Part shown: positions 9,209 to 16,633 of the stretch, one piece after another
Position numbering within the stretch: position 1 is the stretch's first letter
Layout of the letters: every line of letters begins with the position of its first letter
Assembly: GCA_910588405.1 (NCBI GenBank)
Contig: CAJUPT010000001.1
Span: 1 to 64,000, forward strand
Direction: 5' to 3'
Origin: an uncultured Lachnospiraceae bacterium
GTDB taxonomy: Bacteria; Bacillota; Clostridia; Lachnospirales; Lachnospiraceae
Length of the DNA stretch: 64,000 nucleotides
Translations under genes and position numbers: made by a program
Notes under the pieces: generated by a model
The model's input: the letters and a program-made list of their open reading frames with translations, nothing else
Told to the model about the DNA's origin: nothing
Databases searched by the model: none

Positions 9209-9706
9209 CTACCTGCGCCGCTGTCCGTGGAGATAGCGGGTGGTATAACAAACCTCTCCGTTCTCGGAAATCTCGATCACCATATAGGAGGGCTCCCGTC
9301 CCTCCTGTCGGGGATAAGAAATGCTCCCAGGATTTAACAGCGTCAGGCCCTTCTCCTGTTCCAGCAAAGGCCGGTGGGTATGGCCAAACATCACGATATC
9401 CACGCCCCGCTGCAAAGCTTCTTCCCTCAGATAATTCAAAGACAGAGACACCTGGTAATAGTGCCCGTGGGTCAGCAGCACCCGATAAGGGCCCAGCATA
9501 ATCTCCTTCTCCCTGGGCAGCCGGGAAAAGAAATCATTATTGCCCGCAACGATCTCCACGGGACAGCTTGCAATATGATGAATATAATCCTCGCTCCCCT
9601 CCACGTCTCCTAAATGGATCAGCATATCCACCGGCTGCTCATCCAGCAATGCCTGGCACAGATTTCCGTTCTGTCTGTGGGTATCGCTGACAATTAAAAT
9701 CTTCAT
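9209..9706 (-). CDS. YfcE/MJ0936-family metallophosphoesterase
   Basis: The product is 165 residues, the usual length for this small calcineurin-like family. Metal ligands are visible in order: SDTH near the N-terminus, LGDVEG, GNND, THGH, and MFGHTHRP near the C-terminus. Related enzymes hydrolyse phosphodiesters such as cyclic nucleotides or model substrates; the true substrate here is unknown. The start at 9706 has GAGGTG before it; the upstream 17 codons belong to the repeat spacer. It follows rdgB in the same direction, a common clostridial pair. Confidence 0.88.
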   Translation of the reverse strand: MKILIVSDTHRQNGNLCQALLDEQPVDMLIHLGDVEGSEDYIHHIASCPVEIVAGNNDFFSRLPREKEIMLGPYRVLLTHGHYYQVSLSLNYLREEALQRGVDIVMFGHTHRPLLEQEKGLTLLNPGSISYPRQEGREPSYMVIEISENGEVCYTTRYLHGQRRR

Positions 9707-9756
9707 AAATTCTTCACCTCTATATACAGTTTTGCAGCTCCCATCCCAAGTCTTCA

Positions 9757-9850
9757 CAATGAGTACTTAGAATCTACCCTTTAGACCTTTATGTGCGACG
9801 CATACAAAATAGCCGGCGAATGTCTTTTATTAGCTGCTTACTATTTTGTC
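9757..9850 (-). repeat. Family B repeat, stand-alone copy
   Basis: Two hairpins make up this copy. The long stem uses ACAAAATAG and CTATTTTGT as its base, where the copy at 39.1 kb has GGAAAATAG and CTATTTTCC, so the changes compensate. It sits in the rdgB-yfcE spacer next to a degenerate leader box. Confidence 0.75.
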
Positions 9851-9881
9851 GTCCGATCAGTTGCTGCCTTCATCTGTCCCT

Positions 9882-10493
9882 TTACAATGCCTGCTTTCTA
9901 AGCAGTTCCTTCATCTCTCGCAGCGCTTTTCCCCGATGGCTGATCTGGTTTTTCTCCTCCGGCGTAAGCTCTGCCATCGTTTTTCCAAACTCGTCCACAA
10001 AAAAGATAGGATCATAGCCAAATCCCCCTTCTCCGGCAGCGTGAAAGGCAACGCTGCCCTCCACGCTGGCGCTGGCTAAAAGCTCCCTGCCGTCGGGCAG
10101 CACTGCTCCGATCACGCAGACAAACCGGGCACTCCTCTCCTCTTTCGCCACGCCCTCAAGTCTTTGCAAAATAATTCCGTTTTTAATCTCATAGGGCGTG
10201 TCCTCCCCCAGATAACGAGCCGAGTAAACGCCCGGCTCTTTATTCAGGCAATCAATTTCCAGACCGGAATCATCGGCCAGCACCAAACCGCCGCAGACAG
10301 CATGAACAGCTCTGGCTTTAATCATGGCATTTTCCGCGAATGTCGTTCCGTCCTCGACGATCTCCGTCTCCACGCCTGCCTCCTTCATGGACACAACCTG
10401 CCGTCCCAGATCCTTCAAAATCATCTCAACTTCCTTCAATTTTCCTTTATTTCCCGTGGCAAACACAATACGCCCCGGCAATCCGTTCTCCAT
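9882..10493 (-). CDS. rdgB: XTP/dITP pyrophosphatase (RdgB/HAM1)
   Basis: This 203-residue enzyme removes non-canonical purine nucleoside triphosphates such as dITP and XTP, protecting DNA. Signatures include FATGNKGKLKE at the N-terminus, LADDSGLEIDCLNKEPGVYSARY-type active-site region (ADDSGLEIDCL), GFGYDPIFF, and the C-terminal SHRGKALRE. The ATG at 10493 has GGAGG eight bases upstream; an ATG five codons earlier would overlap that site. It is adjacent to yfcE with a family B repeat between them. Confidence 0.94.
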   Translation of the reverse strand: MENGLPGRIVFATGNKGKLKEVEMILKDLGRQVVSMKEAGVETEIVEDGTTFAENAMIKARAVHAVCGGLVLADDSGLEIDCLNKEPGVYSARYLGEDTPYEIKNGIILQRLEGVAKEERSARFVCVIGAVLPDGRELLASASVEGSVAFHAAGEGGFGYDPIFFVDEFGKTMAELTPEEKNQISHRGKALREMKELLRKQAL

Positions 10494-10510
10494 TCTCTTT
10501 TCCTCCATAT

Positions 10511-10643
10511 CAGTTCCGCAACTCCCCTTCCTGCCCCCCTGAACCTGGAAGAATTTCCGGCCGCATGCCGCGTCAGTAAATCCTTCCGGGGGCAGTACGG
10601 TCCGTTGCTGTTTTCAGTTCCGCAACTCCCCTTCCTGCCCCCG
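10511..10643 (-). repeat. Family A repeat (copy 1) with flanking direct repeat
   Basis: A hairpin centred near 10565 (arms around CTGGAAGAATTTCCGG and AAATCCTTCCGGGGG) is bordered on both sides by CAGTTCCGCAACTCCCCTTC (10511 and 10615). The right-hand border runs into the neighbouring protease gene and encodes its last residues and stop codon. No gene is inside. Confidence 0.8.
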
Positions 10644-12380
10644 AGACTCTTTTTTCACCCCTGTAAATATAAAGTCTCTTCTGTCACTGGTAAATGCTTT
10701 CAAACATATATTGCATTCCTGGCTTTTCTCCGCGCTGGTCCATATGCTTCCACGAGCGCTGATATAGCCCTCCCCATCGTCTAAAACCACAGTGTCCGCA
10801 TTCTTCGCCACCTCATATTCAATGGCAATGGGATGAACCGAGCCAGGCGTCGTCAGCTTAACAATCACCGCAAACCGCTCCCCTTTTTTTAAATCCACCG
10901 GCTCATCAAATTTTATCGTATAATACCCCGCGTCCTCCAGCTCTCCCTGGGCCACCAGATGCCGCTTTAAAAAGTCCAGATCATTATCCACATCTTCCGC
11001 CACATAGACCATATATCTGGAATCGGAACCCGTGGCATAAAAGCCCGCCGCCTCTAGAATCTCATCTCCGCCGGCCTCATAAATATTGGCAAACCAGGCG
11101 GTATCGATGCCGTAGCCCATCTGCCCGGTCCAGCCGCACAGATCGCTCTGGTAAATATGGTCATAATTATCGCTCTCTTCCACCCCGGTATAAACCAGGT
11201 TATGGATGCCGATATTCGTATCATAATAGGAAACGTAAAAAACACCGCCGTCCCCAAAATAAGTGCCCCAGCTGTTCAGACAGATAAACGCGCCGTCTCC
11301 CGGCACCTCGTTATTAAAATTTTCCTTCGGATAATAATCGTCCCACCCCACGATCACCACCTCGTGGTTGATCTTCTCATTTCCGATATAACAATAAGCG
11401 CTGTTTTCGCTGTTATAATAAATAGATTTGCTCCGGTAGTCCTGCAGCGACAGATAAAGGGAAGACTGGACGCCGCCGTAAAAATAGACGGCCCGCTTAA
11501 TCGCCTTAAAATCCTTGCTCTCGATCATCCGGATTTCCTGCACATGTTTTACCGCCGCGAGGCCGCCCGGCGAACGACCGTCATTGTAGGGATCGTCCTT
11601 TTCCAGCACAGGTCCCTGCCAGGCCGCCAGATAAGCCATGGACATCGTATAATCACCGCCGTCATCCCGTCCTGTGGAAAAGGAATGGTGCAGCGTCATA
11701 TGATCCTCCGAAAAATCCAGCCGTTCCTCCGGAATCAGCGCCGACTCCATAGCGGACAGACTGGCAAAGGCCCAACAGGTCCCAAGAGTTCCCTGATCCC
11801 TGACACTTGGCATCCGTCCCTTTTCCCGGTAATCATAAGCAGGCGGCAATTCTGGCAATGCCTGACTTTTTGCTTGAAACACGGCCAGATACTCCTGACT
11901 TCTCCACTCATATGTATAGCCAAATCCCTTTTCCAATGCCTCCACGGGAAGATAAAAATTTTCGTCCTGAATCACCGGAGGCGATTCAAGCACCAGGGGT
12001 TCCCCATTGACCAGCATTTGCGTAAGACCTTCGTTTAACACCAGCTCCACATCATTTTTCTCGATCACCAGCTTTCGACCGGAAAACAGTCTGGTACTGC
12101 AGGAAAAGGCGTCAGTCAGAATGCGGGAGGAAATCATCAGGTTTTGATTGCGGTCCATAAAGGCCTGCTCCACCCCCAATACAATCTCCCTGCCGTCCAC
12201 CTGCAGGTGAATCTGCTCTGCATTGATGGCAGCGACGATCAGCTCCGTCCACTGGTCAGCCACCGCCATCTCATTTTTTCCTTTTGTCACTGTGTCCTCT
12301 GATCTTGTCAGGCTGACCTCGACGGCCGCCAGAAACAGAAGCGACAGGCATAAAACAATACATAATTTGCGAAATCTCAA
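10614..12380 (-). CDS. Secreted C1 (papain-type) cysteine protease
   Basis: The product is 588 residues. A signal peptide occupies about residues 1-27 (hydrophobic core LCIVLCLSLLFLAAV). Residues ~55-170 resemble a copper-amine-oxidase-like N-terminal domain (paired strands such as MLVNGEPLVLESPPVI), which in such proteins is usually a wall- or substrate-binding module. The papain domain follows: Gln196 and Cys202 in DQGTLGTCWAFAS, His339 in INHEVVIVGW and Asn369 in LNSWGTYFGDGG, so the catalytic set is complete. The C-terminal ~170 residues fit the lectin-like domain of this subfamily. The start is a TTG with AAGGGGA seven bases upstream. The last eight residues (GQEGELRN) come from a family A repeat, so the end may have been altered. 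Confidence 0.88.
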   Translation of the reverse strand: MRFRKLCIVLCLSLLFLAAVEVSLTRSEDTVTKGKNEMAVADQWTELIVAAINAEQIHLQVDGREIVLGVEQAFMDRNQNLMISSRILTDAFSCSTRLFSGRKLVIEKNDVELVLNEGLTQMLVNGEPLVLESPPVIQDENFYLPVEALEKGFGYTYEWRSQEYLAVFQAKSQALPELPPAYDYREKGRMPSVRDQGTLGTCWAFASLSAMESALIPEERLDFSEDHMTLHHSFSTGRDDGGDYTMSMAYLAAWQGPVLEKDDPYNDGRSPGGLAAVKHVQEIRMIESKDFKAIKRAVYFYGGVQSSLYLSLQDYRSKSIYYNSENSAYCYIGNEKINHEVVIVGWDDYYPKENFNNEVPGDGAFICLNSWGTYFGDGGVFYVSYYDTNIGIHNLVYTGVEESDNYDHIYQSDLCGWTGQMGYGIDTAWFANIYEAGGDEILEAAGFYATGSDSRYMVYVAEDVDNDLDFLKRHLVAQGELEDAGYYTIKFDEPVDLKKGERFAVIVKLTTPGSVHPIAIEYEVAKNADTVVLDDGEGYISARGSIWTSAEKSQECNICLKAFTSDRRDFIFTGVKKESRGQEGELRN

Positions 12381-12437
12381 CAGCCTATCCCCTTATTATG
12401 CCCCACATATCGGCTTTTCGGAGCCGACACGCCTGTC

Positions 12438-13589
12438 TCATCCGTCTTTGCGACGGGGTGGCTTCGGTCCCAGGAATTGATAGAAGTAGGTTTTCATCAT
12501 GCCATTATAAATCTTCCGGTTTTTGTCCGCCTTACGGCCAATATATTTGGGTGCATCCTCATAAGCCGTAATAATATAGGCAGACCATGCGTCCAGAGAC
12601 GCAAAGCGTTCCCCCAGCTCTCTGTACAGAGCCGGAAGATTTTCTTTTTCCTCGATCCGCTCCCCATAAGGAGGATTCGTGATGAGGAATCCATATTTTT
12701 TGGGATGGCTTAAGGCGCTGACCGGCCGCTGCTGAAAATGAATCAGATGGTCCACCCCTGCCAGCTTCGCATTTTCCCTGGCCGACTTTACCACCTCTGC
12801 ATCCAAGTCATAGCCCTGAATATCCGTCTCCACCTGTAAATTCATCTGGTCATGTGCCTCGTCCACCGCATCTGTCCATAACCGTCTATCCATCAGACCC
12901 GACCAGCTTTCCGCCAAAAAGCTGCGGTTCATTCCAGGCGCCATATGGGCCGCCATCATAGCTGCCTCAATCGGAAAGGTACCGCTGCCGCAAAAGGGGT
13001 CCACTAGAATCCGGTCCCCTCGCCAGGGCGTCAGCATCAAAAGTGCGGAGGCCAGCGTTTCTGTCAGCGGAGCCTTACTTTTATAAATCCGGTAGCCCCG
13101 TTTGTGCAGGGACTCCCCGGTGGTATCTAAGGTCAGCGTCACCTGGTCCTTTAGCAAAAAGGCGCGAACGGGAAACGCCGCCCCCTCCTCTGTGAACCAT
13201 TCCTGGTGATAAACCTCGCCGAGGCGGGATACCATAGCTTTCTTTATGATTGATTGTATGTCCGAAGTGCTGAATAAAGTACTCTTTACGGAAGTCGCTT
13301 TCGTCACCCAAAACCTTCCGTCCTTCGGGATATGCCGCTCCCAGGGAATCGCTTTCGTCTCCTGAAATAGCTCCTCAAAAGTCTTCGCCTGAAAGGTCCC
13401 CGCCTTTAGCAAGATCCGCTCAGCCGACCGCAGAAAAATATTCGCCCGGGCAATCGCCTCCCAGTCGCCAAGAAAAGTTACCCTTCCGTCCTCCACGCAG
13501 CTAATCTCATATCCCAAGTCATAAATCTCCCGTTTCAGCACGGATTCTAATCCAAAGTGACACGGCGCGATCAATTCCATATATTCCAT
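12438..13589 (-). CDS. THUMP-domain RNA guanine-N2 methyltransferase
   Basis: The product is 383 residues and resembles the RlmL/YpsC family that methylates a guanine (m2G) in 23S rRNA. Residues 1-165 include the ferredoxin-like and THUMP RNA-binding part (APCHFGLESVLKREI). The SAM-binding domain shows VDPFCGSGTFPIEAA and the catalytic NPPYGERI. E. coli RlmL is a longer two-enzyme fusion; this is the short one-enzyme form common in Firmicutes. The exact modified base cannot be read from sequence. The start has only a weak ribosome binding site; an ATG three codons downstream is an alternative. Confidence 0.85.
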   Translation of the reverse strand: MEYMELIAPCHFGLESVLKREIYDLGYEISCVEDGRVTFLGDWEAIARANIFLRSAERILLKAGTFQAKTFEELFQETKAIPWERHIPKDGRFWVTKATSVKSTLFSTSDIQSIIKKAMVSRLGEVYHQEWFTEEGAAFPVRAFLLKDQVTLTLDTTGESLHKRGYRIYKSKAPLTETLASALLMLTPWRGDRILVDPFCGSGTFPIEAAMMAAHMAPGMNRSFLAESWSGLMDRRLWTDAVDEAHDQMNLQVETDIQGYDLDAEVVKSARENAKLAGVDHLIHFQQRPVSALSHPKKYGFLITNPPYGERIEEKENLPALYRELGERFASLDAWSAYIITAYEDAPKYIGRKADKNRKIYNGMMKTYFYQFLGPKPPRRKDG

Positions 13590-13680
13590 CTATTTTTTCC
13601 GTCCCTTATGTAATCTACTCCTTATATTAATGCCCACAGACCCACTTTGTCAACTAATTCATGGGGAAATCAAACTCCCG

Positions 13681-13757
13681 GCGGGCAAGCCTTTAAGAAC
13701 CTTCGCCCGCAAACACCGTGAAAGCGCAGAAACCCGCCGTTTTCGCGGCGGGTCTGC
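13681..13757 (-). terminator. Terminator region after the N/Q-rich peptide gene
   Basis: The stem ACCCGCCG/CGGCGGGT (13732-13753) is followed on the minus strand by a T-rich tract (TTTCTGCGCTTT). A second stem, GCGGGC/GCCCGC (13681-13710), lies just beyond. The first is a likely intrinsic terminator for the small gene 50 bases upstream. Confidence 0.6.
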
Positions 13758-13807
13758 TTAAAGGCCATCGGCTTCCCGACAGCTTTTGTCTTTCCGTTGA
13801 CAGAAGA

Positions 13808-13951
13808 TTATCTTCTGTTGCTGTTCTGAGAATCATTCTGAGAATTCTGAGAGTTGTTCTGGGAATTCTGAGAATGGTTCTTGCCGTTGTTCTGGCTGTT
13901 CTTGCTGGTATTCTGAGAATCCTTGCAATTATCGCTATTATAGTTTGCCAT
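13808..13951 (-). CDS. 47-residue N/Q/S-rich peptide, SASP-like
   Basis: A 47-codon gene begins at ATG 13951 with a perfect AGGAGGT seven bases upstream and ends at TAA 13808. The peptide starts MANYNSDNCKDSQN and is nearly all N, S, Q and K, with repeated SQN triplets and a C-terminal NRR. Composition and size recall gamma-type small acid-soluble spore proteins, which serve as amino-acid stores, but I see no clear family motif. The upstream sequence matches the forespore sigma-G promoter pattern (separate entry), and a terminator follows, so it looks like a single-gene unit expressed in the spore. The open frame on the same DNA in another phase lacks a ribosome binding site. Confidence 0.7.
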   Translation of the reverse strand: MANYNSDNCKDSQNTSKNSQNNGKNHSQNSQNNSQNSQNDSQNSNRR

Positions 13952-13994
13952 TGGTAATACCTCCTGAAATTCGTATTGTTTTTTGTTACAGGAG

Positions 13995-14024
13995 TATTAT
14001 GGCTGAATCCGCAGCAGAATATAC
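13995..14024 (-). promoter_or_regulatory. Sigma-G-like forespore promoter
   Basis: On the minus strand GTATA (14024-14020), an 18-base spacer and CATAATA (14001-13995) fit the Bacillus sigma-G consensus as I recall it (GHATR, 18, CATNHTA). The start would be about 37 bases upstream of the N/Q-rich peptide gene. Confidence 0.55.
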
Positions 14025-14040
14025 ATTCTTTTTGTTTTTT

Positions 14041-14110
14041 ATCACGAAGTATCTGGCAAAACGCGTCGTTGCAAAGCATACCCGTGATACACGGAAAGCG
14101 CGCCACACAT
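14041..14110. repeat. Partial repeat related to the middle of family B
   Basis: The stretch around CGTCGTTGCAAAGCATACCC resembles the segment GTCATCGCAAAGCATACC inside the long B copy at 58.1 kb, including a nearby AGTATCTGGCAAAA / TTTTGCCGGATACT pair in inverted order. It appears to be a truncated relic. The flanking 13952-14170 region holds no gene. Confidence 0.4.
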
Positions 14111-14170
14111 AATTGCACGTCAAACTATTTATTAAAAAAGTATAAAAAGTATAAAATCTGCGGATTTCTC

Positions 14171-14199
14171 TTGATTTTTATCAATCCTTATACTATAAT
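14171..14199 (+). promoter_or_regulatory. Orphan promoter
   Basis: TTGATT, a 17-base spacer and a perfect TATAAT lie on the plus strand. No plus-strand gene follows; instead a strong terminator lies about 75 bases downstream of the -10 box, which suggests a short non-coding transcript. Confidence 0.7.
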
Positions 14200-14205
14200 G
14201 ACATC

Positions 14206-14311
14206 CGTAAAAAGTTTTCTTTGGAAATCTTTTTCGTTATTACCCCTTATTAATTATTTATACTCCCCTCATAGAAAAAGTCATGGGTCAGTCCCATGAC
14301 TTTTTCTTTTT
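14206..14311 (+). ncRNA. Candidate small RNA (~105 nt)
   Basis: The stretch runs from the predicted start after the orphan promoter to the end of an intrinsic terminator. It has no open frame of note. Before the terminator it carries unpaired C-rich segments (ACCCCTT and ACTCCCCTC) that could pair with AGGGGU/GAGGGG-type ribosome binding sites, as several Gram-positive small RNAs do. I do not recognise a named family. The terminator may also serve the convergent DUF1700 gene. Confidence 0.45.
14274..14311 (+). terminator. Bidirectional intrinsic terminator
   Basis: The perfect 14-bp stem GAAAAAGTCATGGG / CCCATGACTTTTTC with a 5-base loop is followed by TTTTT on the plus strand. Its arms are also A/T-rich enough to act on the minus strand for the DUF1700 gene ending at 14370. 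Confidence 0.85.
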
Positions 14312-14369
14312 CCGCTCTGAAAAGAGTCCGGCAGTCCGAGAAACATTTTTCCGCCAAAATCAGACGTCC

Positions 14370-14888
14370 TCAGCGGCGCCCGTTTCTCCTTGAACTGAAG
14401 ATATAAAACAGGATTCCCAGAATCACCAGTCCCGGAAACGCATAGACCAGCCGGAACACGGAGGCAATCACAAAATGGATGCCGAAAAACAGGGCGACCA
14501 TCAGAATCAGCGCCAAAATCAGGCAGCCGGAAGTGCCCATGCGGAATCCCCGGAGGCCTCCCGGCACGCCCGGCTCGTCTCCATAACCGCCCCGGCTCCC
14601 GGACTCCGGGCCATATTGTCCGCCGGTTTGCGTTTCCCGTCCGAATCCGCCGGAAAAGCCAAAGCGGCCGGTTTCAGCTTCTTCTTCCGCCTCCGCCGCG
14701 TCTATGATCGTGCGGGCAATCAGCCTGGGACTGCCCAGCTCCTCAAGCACTTCCGCCTCAGATCTGCCTTTTTGAAGCTCATCCTCAATATACCCCTGAT
14801 AGTACCGCATGTTTTCCAGAAACACCTGCTGACTCACCTCACCGGACAGCGCCGTTTCCAGACCTGATAAAAATTCCTGTTTTGTCAT
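14370..14888 (-). CDS. DUF1700 (HAAS-type) membrane protein
   Basis: The product is 172 residues. The N-terminal ~75 residues are the helical DUF1700/HAAS domain (begins MTKQEFLSGLETAL, with YIEDELQKGRSEAEVLEELGSP-type helices). A Gly-rich linker follows (GGFGRETQTGGQYGPESG), then two hydrophobic segments at about 118-165 and a basic C-terminus. DUF1700 proteins often pair with PadR-like regulators and putative adhesins; neither is here. The gene starts 15 bases after dtd, so the two are probably cotranscribed. Function is unknown. Confidence 0.75.
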   Translation of the reverse strand: MTKQEFLSGLETALSGEVSQQVFLENMRYYQGYIEDELQKGRSEAEVLEELGSPRLIARTIIDAAEAEEEAETGRFGFSGGFGRETQTGGQYGPESGSRGGYGDEPGVPGGLRGFRMGTSGCLILALILMVALFFGIHFVIASVFRLVYAFPGLVILGILFYIFSSRRNGRR

Positions 14889-14903
14889 CCGTTCCTCTTT
14901 CTG

Positions 14904-15338
14904 TTACGTTAAAATAATCGTAAACGGCCCGTCATTTACCAGCTCCACCTTCATGTCCGCCCCGAACTGGCCGTGCTCTGTGGGGAGACCGTTCTTCTCA
15001 CACTGCTCCACAAAATATTCATACAGCTCATTGGCCTGCTCCGGTTTCGCGGCCAGAGTGAAGCCGGGACGATTGCCGTGAGAGGTGTCCGCGTAGAGGG
15101 TAAACTGAGATACCACCAGCACCGAGCCTCCCACATCCTGAATCGACAGATTCGTCTTTCCGTTTTCATCCTCAAAAATCCGCAAAGCCGCCAGCTTTTT
15201 CGCGATCCGCTCCGCCGTGGCCCGGTCGTCCTCCTGGCCTACGCCCAGCAAAACCAGGTAGCCTTTTTCAATCTCCGCGATCCTGCTGCCCTCCACCGTT
15301 ACGCTGGCATGGGATACTCTCTGTATCACTGCTTTCAT
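14904..15338 (-). CDS. dtd: D-aminoacyl-tRNA deacylase
   Basis: Dtd (144 residues, full length) hydrolyses D-aminoacyl-tRNAs and so recycles mischarged tRNA. The family motifs are all present: MKAVIQRVSHASVTVEG at the N-terminus, VSQFTLYADTSHGNRPGF in the active site, and NDGPFTIIL at the C-terminus, which includes the cross-subunit GP motif. The ATG has AGGAGAG upstream. It is followed closely by the DUF1700 gene. Confidence 0.95.
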   Translation of the reverse strand: MKAVIQRVSHASVTVEGSRIAEIEKGYLVLLGVGQEDDRATAERIAKKLAALRIFEDENGKTNLSIQDVGGSVLVVSQFTLYADTSHGNRPGFTLAAKPEQANELYEYFVEQCEKNGLPTEHGQFGADMKVELVNDGPFTIILT

Positions 15339-15362
15339 GAAAACACTCTCCTATTACCGCCG

Positions 15363-15415
15363 CGGGCACTTAAGTTCTATCCTTTAGACCTTCTCATACC
15401 CTCTGCACCATGAAA
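15363..15415 (-). repeat. Partial family B repeat
   Basis: A short remnant (GGGCACTTAAGTTCTATCC, then TTTAGACCTTCTCATACC) resembles the small hairpin half of family B. The long hairpin half is absent. It lies between dtd and serA. Confidence 0.45.
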
Positions 15416-15417
15416 AC

Positions 15418-16578
15418 TTACATTACCCTTACCTGAAACACGCCGTCAACCTGACGAAGCTTCTCCACACAGCCGTCACACAGCGTTTTGTCCACATCCG
15501 CCAGTGTATAGGACAGCCCGCCTTTGCTGTTGCCCGCAATCGCCTGAATCGACACGCCCAACTCACTCAACGCGGCAGACACCTGCCCCAGCACATTTTC
15601 TCCGCCTTTACCAAACACGGCCACACGGCACACGCTCTTTTTCACGCCCAGATCACAGGCCGGGTAATTGACGGAATTGCGGATATTTCCGTTTTCCAGA
15701 TAATCAGTTAACTCATCGCAGGCCATCACCGCGCAGTTATCCTCGGATTCCTCCGTGGACGCGCCCAGATGGGGAATGGCCAGGACACCTTCCATATTGG
15801 CTGTCTTGGCGTTAGGGAAGTCCGTCACATATTTTCTCACCTTGCCGGACTTTAACGCCTGCTCCATATCGTCGTCATTTACCAGCAGGTCCCTGGCAAA
15901 GTTCAGGATTACCACGCCGTCCTTCATCTGACCGAAGGCTTCTTTATTCAGCATCCCCCTGGTGGCGTCCAGAAGCGGCACATGAACCGTGATGTAATCG
16001 CAGATCTCATAAATTTCCTCCGGCGTCTGGGCATGCTTTACCACGCTTCTTAAGTTCCAGGCCGCATTGGCGGAGAGATAGGGATCGTATCCGTATACCT
16101 CCATGCCTAAGCTGACGGCGGCGTTTGCCACCTTGACACCGATGGCGCCCAGGCCGATCACGCCCAGCTTCTTCCCGGCGATCTCGCCTCCCGCAAATGC
16201 TTTCTTCGCTTTTTCCACGGTCTTTCCGATATTCTCGTCGGCCTTATTGGCTTTGACCCATTCCGCGCCGCCGACGATATCTCTGGCCGCCAGGAACAGG
16301 CCCGCAAGGGTCAGCTCCTTTACGCCGTTGGCATTGGCCCCGGGGGTGTTGAATACCACGATACCCCGGTCCGCGCATTTGTCCAGCGGGATATTGTTGA
16401 CGCCGGCGCCGGCCCTGGCTACGGCCAGCAGGCCCCCCGGCAATTCCAGCTCATGCATGGACGCGCTTCTCACCAGAACCGCCTGTGCCTCCCCGAAATC
16501 CTCCACGATCTGATATCCTTCCGGCAGCCGCTCCAGGCCGCATTTGGCGATGGGGTTTAAACAATTAACTTTATACAT
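15418..16578 (-). CDS. serA: D-3-phosphoglycerate dehydrogenase
   Basis: SerA (386 residues) oxidises 3-phosphoglycerate to 3-phosphohydroxypyruvate, the first step of serine synthesis. The NAD-binding Rossmann domain carries GVIGLGAIGVKVANAA. The usual catalytic NxARG is read here as NFARD, so the Gly is replaced while the Arg remains. A C-terminal ACT domain of ~70 residues follows (KKSVCRVAVFGKGGENVLGQ), a likely serine sensor. The ATG at 16578 has GGGAGG ten bases upstream; a start 13 codons earlier is unlikely. serC lies immediately upstream, so the two consecutive serine enzymes form one unit. Confidence 0.93.
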   Translation of the reverse strand: MYKVNCLNPIAKCGLERLPEGYQIVEDFGEAQAVLVRSASMHELELPGGLLAVARAGAGVNNIPLDKCADRGIVVFNTPGANANGVKELTLAGLFLAARDIVGGAEWVKANKADENIGKTVEKAKKAFAGGEIAGKKLGVIGLGAIGVKVANAAVSLGMEVYGYDPYLSANAAWNLRSVVKHAQTPEEIYEICDYITVHVPLLDATRGMLNKEAFGQMKDGVVILNFARDLLVNDDDMEQALKSGKVRKYVTDFPNAKTANMEGVLAIPHLGASTEESEDNCAVMACDELTDYLENGNIRNSVNYPACDLGVKKSVCRVAVFGKGGENVLGQVSAALSELGVSIQAIAGNSKGGLSYTLADVDKTLCDGCVEKLRQVDGVFQVRVM

Positions 16579-16633
16579 TGATATGATGCCTCCCTGATTA
16601 CTGTCGTACATTTCCATTTCGCATACTGTGGTT

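Noticed and set aside
13808..13951. CRISPR or tandem-repeat array
   Set aside because: The repeated TTCTGAGAATT-type units are irregular and come from SQN codons in a coding frame.
13693..14118. 141-residue Arg/Leu-repeat minus-strand frame
   Set aside because: It is a shifted reading of the N/Q-rich peptide gene and its upstream region; the 47-codon frame has the ribosome binding site and promoter.
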